Assembly: GCA_946184215.1 (NCBI GenBank)
Contig: CAMHER010000104.1
Coordinates: 1 to 6,835 of the forward strand
Length of the DNA stretch: 6,835 nt
Origin: an uncultured Clostridia bacterium
GTDB taxonomy: Bacteria; Bacillota; Clostridia; Oscillospirales; Oscillospiraceae
Direction: 5' to 3'
Shown here: positions 1-6,790 of the stretch, piece by piece
Layout: the number at the start of each line of letters is the position of its first letter
Numbering within the stretch: the stretch's first letter is position 1
The notes under the pieces: model-generated
What the model saw: the letters and a program-made list of their open reading frames with translations, nothing else
What the model was told of the DNA's origin: nothing
Databases searched by the model: none
Made by a program: the position numbers and the translations under genes

Positions 1-2156
1 GCGAGACGGCTGCCCCCGTGACGCTGCCCCACACCTGGAACGCCATCGACGGACAGGACGGCGGCAACGACTACTGGCGCGGCACGGCGAGCTATGAAAA
101 GCGCTTTGCCAAACCGGAGCTGAAGGAGGGCGAGCGCTGCTTTATCGAGTTTGGCGGCGCGGCCATGACGGCGGACGTGATCCTCAACGGCAAGCATCTT
201 GCCCACCATGAGGGCGGCTATTCCGCCTTTCGGGCTGAACTGACTGACGCGCTGGAGGAGGAGAACCTGCTGGTCGTATCTGTGGACAACAGTGCCAACG
301 ACCGGGTCTACCCGCAAATGGCGGACTTCACCTTCTACGGCGGCCTCTATCGGGAAGTGAAGCTGATCCTGGTCCCCGAAACGCATTTCGAGCTTTTGAA
401 GGACGGCACGCCCGGCATCAAGGTCACACCGACCGTGCATTTGAAAGACCGCGAGGCCTATGTCATGGTCGAAACCTGGCAGACAGGCGGTGCGGAAGTC
501 TGGATCGAAATTCCCACTGAGCGCGTCAAGGAGTTCCGCCGCGTGGAGGCCTACGGCGGCCATGCGGTCACCAACATCATCCTGAAAAACGTCCACCTCT
601 GGGACGGTCTGGAAGACCCGTATCTCTATACCGTCACCGCAAAGCTCGTGAAGAACGGCGAAGTCGTTGACGAAATCTCCACCCGCTTCGGCTGCCGGGA
701 ATTCCGTATTGACCCGGAAAAGGGCTTCTTCCTCAACGGGCGCAGCTATCCTCTGCGGGGCGTGAGCCGCCACCAGGATCTCAAGAGCAAGGGCAGCGCC
801 CTCACGTATGAAGATCACAAGGCCGACATGGCCATCGTCCGGGAACTTGGCGCAAACACGCTGCGCCTGGCTCATTACCAGCACGCTCAGGCGTTCTACG
901 ATCTCTGCGACGAAAACGGTATCATCGTCTGGGCGGAGATCCCCTATATCTCCAAGCACATGACGAACGGCAAGCAGAACGCTCTGAATCAGATGCACGA
1001 GCTCATCACGCAGTGTTACAACCACCCATCCATCGTCTGCTGGGGGCTGAGCAACGAGATCACCGCCAGCGGCACGGTGACGAAGGAGCTGCTGCAGGAT
1101 CACCGGGACTTAAACGAGCTCTGCCACGAGCTGGATCCCACCCGCCCCACGGTCATGGCCCACGCCTTTATGCTGGAAAAGGACAGCCCGCTGATCCCGA
1201 TCGCGGACATTGCCAGCTATAATCTCTATTTCGGCTGGTATCTGGGAGAGCTTACGCAGAACGAGCAGTTCTTTGACGAATACCACGCCCTGTACCCGGA
1301 TCGCGTCATCGGCTTCTCGGAATACGGCGCGGACGCCAACACCGCTTTCCATTCCTCTCAGCCGGAGAAAGGCGACTACACCGAGGAATACCAGTGCGTA
1401 TACCACGAGCACATTTTGAAGCTCATCGAGGAGCGGCCGTGGCTCTGGGCCACGCACGTCTGGAATCTCTTTGACTTCGCGGCTGACGGGCGCGACGAGG
1501 GCGGCAAGAAGGGCGAAAACCAGAAGGGTTTGGTGGAGTTTGACCATAAGATCAAAAAGGACGCCTTCTATCTCTACAAGGCCGCCTGGAGCAAAGAGCC
1601 CTTCGTGCATCTCTGCGGCAAGCGTTACAGCGACCGGGCGGAGGAGAAGACGCAGATCAAGGTCTACTCCAACCATGAGAGCGTAACCCTTACGGTAGAC
1701 GGAAAAGAAGTTGAGACCAAAACCGGCAGCCGTGTGTTTACCTTTGAAATTCCCCTTACCGGCGAGCATCGGATCGAAGCCGTGAGCGGCGACTGCCGCG
1801 ACAGTATGACGCTCCGCCGCGTGAGCGAGCCCAATCCCGCCTATCTCTTCCGCAAGCAGGCGGTGATCAACTGGTTCGACGCGGCTGACTACGACCCGAG
1901 CTGCTACTCCATCAAGGACACCATGGGCGCCCTGTCGCAGAATCCGCAGACGGCGGCGATCCTGAGGCGTATGATGGAGCGCATGACGGACTCGCGCGGA
2001 GACGTGGCCAAGGCCGCGAACAACAACGCCAATCTCCAGAAGATGATGGCCGGACTGAGTTTGGAGAGCCTCATCAAGCAGGCGGGCGACAGCGTGCCCG
2101 GCGAGATGATCCGCAGCCTCAACGCCGCTTTGCAGAAGATCAAAAAGGAGAGCTGA
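1..2156 (+). CDS. Glycoside hydrolase family 2 enzyme, beta-galactosidase-like (5' end outside window)
   Basis: This is a GH2 retaining exo-glycosidase, most likely a beta-galactosidase; beta-glucuronidase or another GH2 activity cannot be excluded. The frame is open from base 3 with no stop, and the sugar-binding-domain motif LPHTWN begins at once, so the GTG at base 18 is not the true start and only a short N-terminal piece is missing. Counting from that GTG: jelly-roll domain about 1-120 (DFTFYGGLYREV near its end), Ig-like domain about 125-230, then a TIM barrel opening with GFFLNG (236-241) and RHQD (251-254). The predicted acid/base is Glu347 in SNEIT and the nucleophile Glu435 in FSEYGAD. 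GRDEGG (491-496) and KGLVEFD (503-509) are typical of this GH2 group. A DUF4982-like Ig domain lies at about 543-610. The last ~80 residues form an extra helical tail resembling the N-terminus of the next protein. First visible gene of a three-gene operon. The family call is firm; the substrate is inferred. Confidence 0.93.
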   Translation, partial: ETAAPVTLPHTWNAIDGQDGGNDYWRGTASYEKRFAKPELKEGERCFIEFGGAAMTADVILNGKHLAHHEGGYSAFRAELTDALEEENLLVVSVDNSANDRVYPQMADFTFYGGLYREVKLILVPETHFELLKDGTPGIKVTPTVHLKDREAYVMVETWQTGGAEVWIEIPTERVKEFRRVEAYGGHAVTNIILKNVHLWDGLEDPYLYTVTAKLVKNGEVVDEISTRFGCREFRIDPEKGFFLNGRSYPLRGVSRHQDLKSKGSALTYEDHKADMAIVRELGANTLRLAHYQHAQAFYDLCDENGIIVWAEIPYISKHMTNGKQNALNQMHELITQCYNHPSIVCWGLSNEITASGTVTKELLQDHRDLNELCHELDPTRPTVMAHAFMLEKDSPLIPIADIASYNLYFGWYLGELTQNEQFFDEYHALYPDRVIGFSEYGADANTAFHSSQPEKGDYTEEYQCVYHEHILKLIEERPWLWATHVWNLFDFAADGRDEGGKKGENQKGLVEFDHKIKKDAFYLYKAAWSKEPFVHLCGKRYSDRAEEKTQIKVYSNHESVTLTVDGKEVETKTGSRVFTFEIPLTGEHRIEAVSGDCRDSMTLRRVSEPNPAYLFRKQAVINWFDAADYDPSCYSIKDTMGALSQNPQTAAILRRMMERMTDSRGDVAKAANNNANLQKMMAGLSLESLIKQAGDSVPGEMIRSLNAALQKIKKES
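1905..2141 (+). other. Helical accessory module at GH2 C-terminus (copy A)
   Basis: Residues 630-708 of the GH2 protein (numbered from the GTG at base 18) lie beyond the last Ig-like domain and look alpha-helical: rich in Leu, Met, Ala, Gln and Lys, with no aromatic beta pattern. Block 1 (630-656, beginning YSIKDTMGAL) and block 2 (680-708, beginning LSLESLIKQ) align without gaps to residues 3-29 and 42-70 of the downstream GH43 protein. A 23-residue Asn/Ala-rich stretch separates the blocks here, against 12 residues in the GH43 copy. From memory, similar small helical modules occur at the ends of other clostridial carbohydrate enzymes, but I cannot name a family. Function unknown. Confidence 0.55.
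2141..2150 (+). promoter_or_regulatory. Ribosome binding site for the GH43 gene
   Basis: AAGGAG at 2145-2150 lies inside the last codons of GH2, nine bases before the ATG at 2160. This spacing favours 2160 over the second Met codon at 2178. Confidence 0.75.
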
Positions 2157-2159
2157 GCC

Positions 2160-3542
2160 ATGATCTACAACGTCAGCATGAAGATCGCCCAGCTGCTGGA
2201 AAACGAGCAGGCGGTTCAGGTGTTCGACCGCTTTCTGCCCGGGATGCGGAAGATGGCCGAGGGAAATCCCCAGGCCGCATCCCTTTCCGTGGAGCAGCTG
2301 GTGCGCTATACCCGCAATCCCAAAGCAGATGAAGTGATCGCCGCGCTGGACGAGGCGCTGAACGCGCTGAACACTCCGGAAAACGCCGTCAGCCCCTCAG
2401 AGCGCAAGCTCATCGAACAGTTCAAGGCCATCGAGGCCGCGGATAAAGCAAGAGAGCAAAAGCCCGCCGATCACCGGCAGGACACGATCTGCCCCGGTCA
2501 GCCCTGGCTGGACACCAAAGGCGAGCGCATCCAGGCCCACGGCGGCGCGGTTTATTTCGAGGACGGCGTGTACTACTGGTACGGCGAGAACAAGGAACAC
2601 ACCGACGGGAAAAACGGGATCTGGACCTGGGGCATCAAGGTCTACGCCTCCGCCGATCTGATGAACTGGGAGGATCGGGGCTTTTTGATCCCGCCGGAGC
2701 TGGACGATCCCAACTCCGCTCTGTTTCCCACCAAGCGCGTGGACAGGCCGCATATCCTCAGGTGCGATAAGACCGGGAAATATGTCTGCTGGATCAAGCT
2801 CTCCGGCCCGGAGGCCGCCTTTACCATCTGGCAGGCGGACAGGCTCCTTGGGCCCTATGAAATGGTGGAAAACCTGTATAATCCCGGCGGCCATAAGGCG
2901 GGCGATTTCGACCTGATCGCCGATCCCGTGACTGGAAAAGGCTACCTCTACTTCGACGCCGATCACGCCTCCATGCTCTGCATGGAGCTGAGAGGGGATT
3001 ATCTTCACGCGGAAAAGGAAGTCGCCAAGAGCTACGCGAATTTGACACCGCCCTTCACCCGCGAGGCCCCCGCTCTGTTTGAGAAGGGCGGGAAGAAATA
3101 CATGCTCACCAGCGGAATGACCGGCTATGTGCCGAACAAAAGTGACAGCGCTGTGTGCGAACGCTGGGACGGCGTGTTCGAGAGTCTGGGAGATCCGCAC
3201 GTGGCCGACGCCTCCTGCGCCTCCTTCAACAGCCAGATCTCCAAGATCTTCCGCGTGGAGGGTACCGACCGCTCCATCGCCATGGCCGATCGCTGGCTGC
3301 CGGGAACAAAGGTGGACGCGCGCCTGGCTGACGTCTTCACCCGCGTGATCGCCGGGACTTATGATCCGGAGCATTACCAGGCCACGGACGCCGAGCGCCG
3401 GGAGATGTACGCGGCCAACAAGCTGGAGACGGCCGACACCTCCATCGCGGACTATGTCTGGCTTCCCATCGAATGGGAAGACGGCAGACCCGTCCTGCGC
3501 TGGCGGGACGCCTGGAAACCCGGAAAGGAGTACAAGGAATGA
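2160..3542 (+). CDS. GH43-fold glycosidase, exo-beta-1,3-galactanase-like (subfamily 24/34 type), with N-terminal helical module
   Basis: The 460-residue protein has a helical module (about 3-70), a charged linker (about 71-112) and a five-bladed beta-propeller of GH43 type (about 113-460). Visible signatures are AHGG (126-129) followed by YYWYGE, VDRPH (194-198) then YVCWIKL, AGDFDL with Asp249, REAPA with Glu302, TSGMTGYVPN (317-326), FNSQIS with Gln359, and a closing VWLPIEWEDG. By family knowledge, Glu302 is the likely catalytic acid and Asp249 the pKa modulator. The usual N-terminal catalytic Asp is absent, replaced by AHGG. In the beta-1,3-galactanase Pc1,3Gal43A a Gln does the base's work, and Gln359 sits in the matching motif. 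This suggests an exo-beta-1,3-galactosidase; a galactofuranosidase or arabinofuranosidase of subfamily 34 type is the main alternative. There is no signal peptide, so it is probably cytoplasmic. It starts three bases after the GH2 stop and overlaps the GH3 start. Confidence 0.88.
   Translation: MIYNVSMKIAQLLENEQAVQVFDRFLPGMRKMAEGNPQAASLSVEQLVRYTRNPKADEVIAALDEALNALNTPENAVSPSERKLIEQFKAIEAADKAREQKPADHRQDTICPGQPWLDTKGERIQAHGGAVYFEDGVYYWYGENKEHTDGKNGIWTWGIKVYASADLMNWEDRGFLIPPELDDPNSALFPTKRVDRPHILRCDKTGKYVCWIKLSGPEAAFTIWQADRLLGPYEMVENLYNPGGHKAGDFDLIADPVTGKGYLYFDADHASMLCMELRGDYLHAEKEVAKSYANLTPPFTREAPALFEKGGKKYMLTSGMTGYVPNKSDSAVCERWDGVFESLGDPHVADASCASFNSQISKIFRVEGTDRSIAMADRWLPGTKVDARLADVFTRVIAGTYDPEHYQATDAERREMYAANKLETADTSIADYVWLPIEWEDGRPVLRWRDAWKPGKEYKE
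2166..2369 (+). other. Helical accessory module at GH43 N-terminus (copy B)
   Basis: Residues 3-70 of the GH43 protein precede the propeller and look alpha-helical. Block 1 (3-29, YNVSMKIAQL onward, ending in LPGM) and block 2 (42-70, LSVEQLVRY onward) match the GH2 tail with 6/27 and 9/29 identities. Many of the other positions are conservative (I/V, L/F, K/R, M/I). GH43 enzymes of this group do not need such an extension for catalysis. Function unknown. Confidence 0.55.
3522..3530 (+). promoter_or_regulatory. Ribosome binding site that fixes the GH3 start
   Basis: GGAAAGGAG ends eight bases before the ATG at 3539, which overlaps the GH43 stop as ATGA. An in-frame ATG at 3473 lies upstream but would give a 22-residue Arg-rich leader encoded inside GH43, with no comparable site in front of it. 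The start at 3539 is therefore preferred. Confidence 0.8.
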
Positions 3543-6013
3543 AAATCATCAAGGCGCCTACCACGAAAGAAGCCTCCGCACTGGAACTGAAAAACCGCGC
3601 GCTTGCCCGCAAGGCCGCCGCGGAGGGCTTTGTTCTTCTCGAAAATGACGGCACCCTGCCCTTGAAAGAAAAGCGGATCGCGCTCTACGGCGCGGGCGCG
3701 CGCATGACTGTCAAGGGCGGCACCGGCTCCGGTGCGGTGCGGGAACGCTATAGCGTGACCATCGAGCAGGGGCTGATAAACGCCGGCTACGAGATTGCCA
3801 GCACGCCCTGGCTGGATCGCTTTGATCGCTTTTATGCCGACACCTACGAGACCTACCGGCAGGAGCAGGAGGATCGGGTCAAGGGCATGCAGAACTTCTA
3901 TCAGATCCTCGGTACCGTGCGGCCCTTCCAGCATCCAACTGGGATCCCCATTACGGAGGAGGACGTGGAGGCTTCCGGCTGCGACACGGCGCTGTACGTG
4001 CTGGCCCGTCAGGCCGGCGAGGGCAACGACCGCGTGGATGAGCAAGGCGACTACCGCCTGGACGATGTGGAGTGGGAGAACCTGGAGTTCGTGTCGGCAC
4101 ACTATAAAAACCTTGTCGTCATCGTCAACTGCGGCGGTGTGATCGACCTGAGCTTTCTGGATAAGCTGCATGTCTCGGCCCTCGTCTACTTCGTGCAGGG
4201 CGGCGAGGAGGGTGGCAACGCCCTGGCCGACGTGCTCTCCGGCAAAAAGAACTTCTCCGGCAGGCTTGCCACCAGCTGGGCCTATCGGTTTGAGGATATT
4301 CCCTCCAATACCACTTATTCCTACCTGGGCGGGGACAAGTACAACCAGAAATACAACGAGGGCATCTATGTAGGTTATCGCTTCTTTGACAGCTTCGGCG
4401 TCAAGCCCCGCTACCGCTTCGGCTACGGTCTGAGCTATACGAGCTTTGCGGCGAGCTTGATCGGGATCGTCCCGGAAAACGGGGAGATATCCGTCAAGGC
4501 GGCGGTCAAAAACGCCGGCGAGCGTGCCGGACTGGAGGCCATGTTGCTCTATGCCTCCGTGCCCTTTGGCGAGACCGGGGCCGAGGCAAAGCGTCTGGTC
4601 GCCTTCGCCAAGACAAAGGAGCTGCAGCCCGGCGAGGAGGAGACGGTCGCTTTATCGATAGCGCTGCGTGAGCTGAGTTGTTATGACGAGACGCAGGCCG
4701 CCTGGGTGCTGCGCGCCGGGGACTATCCGCTCTTCCTGGGAGACGTTCCCTGCGCCGTGCTGACGCTGGCTCGGGAACATGTCCTGGAGCAGTGCGTGAA
4801 CGTCTGCCCGCCCCAGCATGAGATCACGGAGATCACGCCGCCCGCGCGCCCTGTCTTCTGCGCCGACGGAGTGCCCCGGCTGGCCCTGGACACGATCGTA
4901 CCCGAAACGCTGGTACACCGCTATGAGACGCCGGAAGCGAGCGATCCAGTGACAGACGGCATGAGCGCCGAGCAGCTGATCCGTCTCACCGTGGGCGGCG
5001 GTACCTCCAACAAGAATCTGCAGGTGGAGGCCATGGGCGCTTCCGGCACCACGACGCCGGATCTGTATGAGACCCTCGGCATCCCCAATGTGATCCTCTC
5101 CGACGGTCCTGCGGGACTGAACCTGACCAGCCAGGTGGTGGAGCTGCCGGACGGCAGCACCAAGGCCGCCCGTGTGCCGGAAAATCTGGAGGCCTACAAG
5201 CGCTATTTCTTTGGCTTCGCGGGCATGGCGCTGAAAAGCCAAATGGCCGACCCGAAGGACGGCGTCGTGCGTTATCAGTACGCCACCGCCTGGCCCTGCA
5301 GCCAACTGCTGGCGCAGAGCTTCGACCAGTCTCTGTTGGAGGAAGTCGGCGACGCGGTCGGCGCGGAAATGGAGGCCTTCGGCGTGACAGTCTGGCTCGC
5401 CCCCGGCATGAACATCCACCGCAACCCTCTCTGCGGGCGTACCTTTGAGTACTATTCCGAAGACCCGCTGGTCTCCGGGAAGCTTGCGGCCGCCATTGTG
5501 CGCGGCGTACAGAAGCACCCCGGCAAGGGGATGAGCGTCAAGCACTTCGCGGCCAACAACTGCGAGCTGGAGCGCAACATGTCCTCCTCCAATCTGACGG
5601 AGCGCACGCTGCGCCAGCTGTATCTGCGCGGCTTTGAGATCGCCGTGAAGGAATCCGCTCCCATGACGGTCATGGCGGCCTACAACAAGGTCAACGGTGT
5701 TTATTGCACGAACAACTACGATCTGCTGGTCAAGGTGCTGCGCAACGAGTGGGGCTTTGAGGGGCTGGTCATGTCCGACTGGGATTCCATGAAGGCTTCC
5801 AGGGAGGATTGTACCGTTCCTGCCAGCGGTGACGTGCAGAAAGCCGCAGCCGCCCAGTGTGATCTGGTGATGCCCGGCCGTCCGGATCAGCTTGACGCTC
5901 TGCAAAAGGGCTTGGAAGGCGGAACCGTCCGGTTGGATGACCTTCGCCGCAGTGCGGCGCGGGTACTGTGGATGGTACGGCAGAACAGCATTTTGGCGTG
6001 CAGGGATCTCTGA
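3539..6013 (+). CDS. Glycoside hydrolase family 3 enzyme with reversed domain order (beta-glucosidase-like)
   Basis: An 824-residue GH3 retaining glycosidase, probably a cytoplasmic beta-glucosidase-like enzyme acting on oligosaccharides; beta-xylosidase or beta-galactosidase activity is possible. The domain order is the reverse of standard GH3. The alpha/beta-sandwich domain comes first (about 20-305), with GFVLLENDG, GGTGSG (60-65), RQAGEGNDR (157-165) and YRFGYGLSYT (292-301). A fibronectin-III-like domain follows (about 306-415), then the catalytic TIM barrel (about 470-824). Barrel landmarks are SDGPAGL with Asp522, APGMNIHRNP, EYYSEDP, the KH pair Lys668-His669, and the nucleophile Asp747 in VMSDWDS. 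This permuted layout is known from Butyrivibrio and Ruminococcus beta-glucosidases. The acid/base residue cannot be assigned by eye. There is no signal peptide or helical accessory module. The start at 3539 is chosen on its ribosome binding site and ATGA coupling to GH43; the gene is the last of the operon, before a hairpin terminator. Confidence 0.93.
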   Translation: MKIIKAPTTKEASALELKNRALARKAAAEGFVLLENDGTLPLKEKRIALYGAGARMTVKGGTGSGAVRERYSVTIEQGLINAGYEIASTPWLDRFDRFYADTYETYRQEQEDRVKGMQNFYQILGTVRPFQHPTGIPITEEDVEASGCDTALYVLARQAGEGNDRVDEQGDYRLDDVEWENLEFVSAHYKNLVVIVNCGGVIDLSFLDKLHVSALVYFVQGGEEGGNALADVLSGKKNFSGRLATSWAYRFEDIPSNTTYSYLGGDKYNQKYNEGIYVGYRFFDSFGVKPRYRFGYGLSYTSFAASLIGIVPENGEISVKAAVKNAGERAGLEAMLLYASVPFGETGAEAKRLVAFAKTKELQPGEEETVALSIALRELSCYDETQAAWVLRAGDYPLFLGDVPCAVLTLAREHVLEQCVNVCPPQHEITEITPPARPVFCADGVPRLALDTIVPETLVHRYETPEASDPVTDGMSAEQLIRLTVGGGTSNKNLQVEAMGASGTTTPDLYETLGIPNVILSDGPAGLNLTSQVVELPDGSTKAARVPENLEAYKRYFFGFAGMALKSQMADPKDGVVRYQYATAWPCSQLLAQSFDQSLLEEVGDAVGAEMEAFGVTVWLAPGMNIHRNPLCGRTFEYYSEDPLVSGKLAAAIVRGVQKHPGKGMSVKHFAANNCELERNMSSSNLTERTLRQLYLRGFEIAVKESAPMTVMAAYNKVNGVYCTNNYDLLVKVLRNEWGFEGLVMSDWDSMKASREDCTVPASGDVQKAAAAQCDLVMPGRPDQLDALQKGLEGGTVRLDDLRRSAARVLWMVRQNSILACRDL

Positions 6014-6034
6014 TCCGGCACGCTGATATGAAAT

Positions 6035-6081
6035 GGCCCAGGGGCACGGATATCGGCGTCCCTGGGCTGCCTTTGTTCTTG
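6035..6081 (+). terminator. Rho-independent terminator after the GH operon, possibly bidirectional
   Basis: GCCCAGGG at 6036-6043 pairs perfectly with CCCTGGGC at 6060-6067; a G-T and a C-G pair extend the stem inward. A moderately T-rich run (CTTTGTTCTT) follows on the + strand. It sits 22 bases after the GH3 stop and just beyond the stop of the convergent minus-strand gene at 6082. On the minus strand the stem is followed by CATTTCATATC, a weaker T tract, so it may serve both transcripts. Confidence 0.7.
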
Positions 6082-6363
6082 TCAGATTTCCTTCATTGTT
6101 CCATCCATCAGCACGTCGATTATGATCTTTGCTGACAAACGAAAAGCGTAGATAAACGTCTCACAATCCGTGAGCACATTGACTTCCCTCTGGGCGGTAA
6201 TGTAGTCCTCAAACATTTCTTTCTGCTTTTCGGTGAGAGTATCAGTCAGAGCATCCCCAGCTTTTACGAGGTCATCCAGAGCTTTCGCATACTGGCTGTT
6301 GCGCTTGAAGCTGCGCTCGCTTGGGCGAATATCGCCGAGGTAAAGGTCTTCCAGAATCAGCAC
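6082..6363 (-). CDS. Small helical protein, DUF6809-like
   Basis: A 93-residue acidic, probably all-helical protein with no signal peptide or membrane segment. The N-terminal pattern ILEDLYLGDIRPSERSFKR, then YAKALDDL and a later FIYAFRLSAKIIIDVL, matches what I recall of the DUF6809 family of small clostridial proteins often found near mobile elements. Its biochemical role is unknown. It starts with GTG at 6363: GGAGG on the minus strand (6375-6371) is seven bases upstream, and the nearby ATG at 6377-6375 runs quickly into a stop. It lies 13 bases after the tnpV-like gene on the same strand, so the two are probably co-transcribed. Gene call firm; the family name is from memory. Confidence 0.75.
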   Translation of the reverse strand: MLILEDLYLGDIRPSERSFKRNSQYAKALDDLVKAGDALTDTLTEKQKEMFEDYITAQREVNVLTDCETFIYAFRLSAKIIIDVLMDGTMKEI

Positions 6364-6370
6364 CTCGGCA

Positions 6371-6375
6371 CCTCC
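6371..6375 (-). promoter_or_regulatory. Ribosome binding site supporting the GTG start at 6363
   Basis: GGAGG on the minus strand immediately follows the tnpV stop codon (TGATGGAGG). It is seven bases upstream of the GTG, which supports a non-ATG start for the DUF6809-like gene. Confidence 0.65.
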
Positions 6376-6376
6376 A

Positions 6377-6757
6377 TCAGCAGTAGACGAGCTCGCTCAG
6401 CACGACCTCTTCTGCCCGGTTGCGGATGCTGTTCATGTGACGAACCCACTCCATTTGATCGGCCGCCTTGAGCGCCTCGGTCACGCCTTCCTGTTTCGCC
6501 ATCTGACGGGTAAGAAGCTCCATTCGTCCTTCACAGGCTTCTTCGATCTCCTGAAGGTGCGAATACAGTTTTCCGGACAGCAAGAGTTCCGAATAGAGTA
6601 CAGGATGCCGATCTTTCAGATAGCGTTTCCGCATCCGGCCATATTTGCCGACAGACCGCTTCTCATCTTCCCCAAAGGTAAGGTTAGGAATGAGCACATC
6701 GCCAACCTGTGTATAGGTGCCGCCGTTCTGCTCGAAAAAGGATTTCTGCGTTTTCAT
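6377..6757 (-). CDS. tnpV: TnpV-like transposon-encoded protein
   Basis: A 126-residue protein recognised as the TnpV family, named after a gene of the clostridial mobilizable transposons Tn4451/Tn4453. Visible signatures are YTQVGDVLIPNLTF near the N-terminus, VGKYGRMRKRYLK, LLLSGKLYSHL, and the well-conserved end QMEWVRHMNSIRNRAEEVV followed by LSELVY. The length is normal for the family, so it appears intact. Its molecular role is not established; TnpV has been discussed as excisionase-like. The start is set at 6757 because GGAGG (6770-6766) sits eight bases upstream; a start at 6772 would overlap that site. It is followed 13 bases later by the DUF6809-like gene. No tnpX recombinase or other transposon gene is in the window; those could lie to the right of base 6835. 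Confidence 0.88.
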   Translation of the reverse strand: MKTQKSFFEQNGGTYTQVGDVLIPNLTFGEDEKRSVGKYGRMRKRYLKDRHPVLYSELLLSGKLYSHLQEIEEACEGRMELLTRQMAKQEGVTEALKAADQMEWVRHMNSIRNRAEEVVLSELVYC

Positions 6758-6765
6758 GGGATATA

Positions 6766-6770
6766 CCTCC
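6766..6770 (-). promoter_or_regulatory. Ribosome binding site that fixes the tnpV start
   Basis: GGAGG on the minus strand lies eight bases before the ATG at 6757-6755. It overlaps the first possible ATG (6772-6770), which argues against that upstream start. Confidence 0.75.
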
Positions 6771-6776
6771 ATAATA

Positions 6777-6790
6777 ATACTTGGAAGTAT
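6777..6790. repeat. Short perfect inverted repeat upstream of tnpV
   Basis: ATACTT-GG-AAGTAT has perfect 6-base arms around a 2-base centre. It lies six bases upstream of the tnpV ribosome binding site, a position suited to an operator or recombinase-accessory site. Its function is inferred from position only; a repeat this short in AT-rich DNA could arise by chance. Confidence 0.4.

Noticed and set aside
18..20. GTG at base 18 as the start of the GH2 gene
   Set aside because: The frame is open to the window edge and the protein enters directly in the conserved LPHTWN region of the GH2 sugar-binding domain. The real start must be upstream.
2397..3374. Minus-strand open frame (325 codons) opposite GH43
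   Set aside because: It is a shadow of the GH43 gene; its composition is of low plausibility and no motif is visible.
3473..3538. Upstream ATG start for the GH3 gene
   Set aside because: It adds an Arg-rich leader coded inside GH43 and lacks a comparable ribosome binding site; the ATG at 3539 has GGAAAGGAG at ideal spacing.
3452..4171. Minus-strand open frame (239 codons) spanning the GH43/GH3 junction
   Set aside because: It overlaps two well-supported genes on the other strand and shows no family signature.
4652..5905. Long minus-strand open frame (417 codons) opposite GH3
   Set aside because: The opposite strand carries an unmistakable GH3 barrel with intact catalytic motifs. The antisense translation is His/Gly/Arg-rich with no recognisable domain, as expected from GC-rich codon bias.
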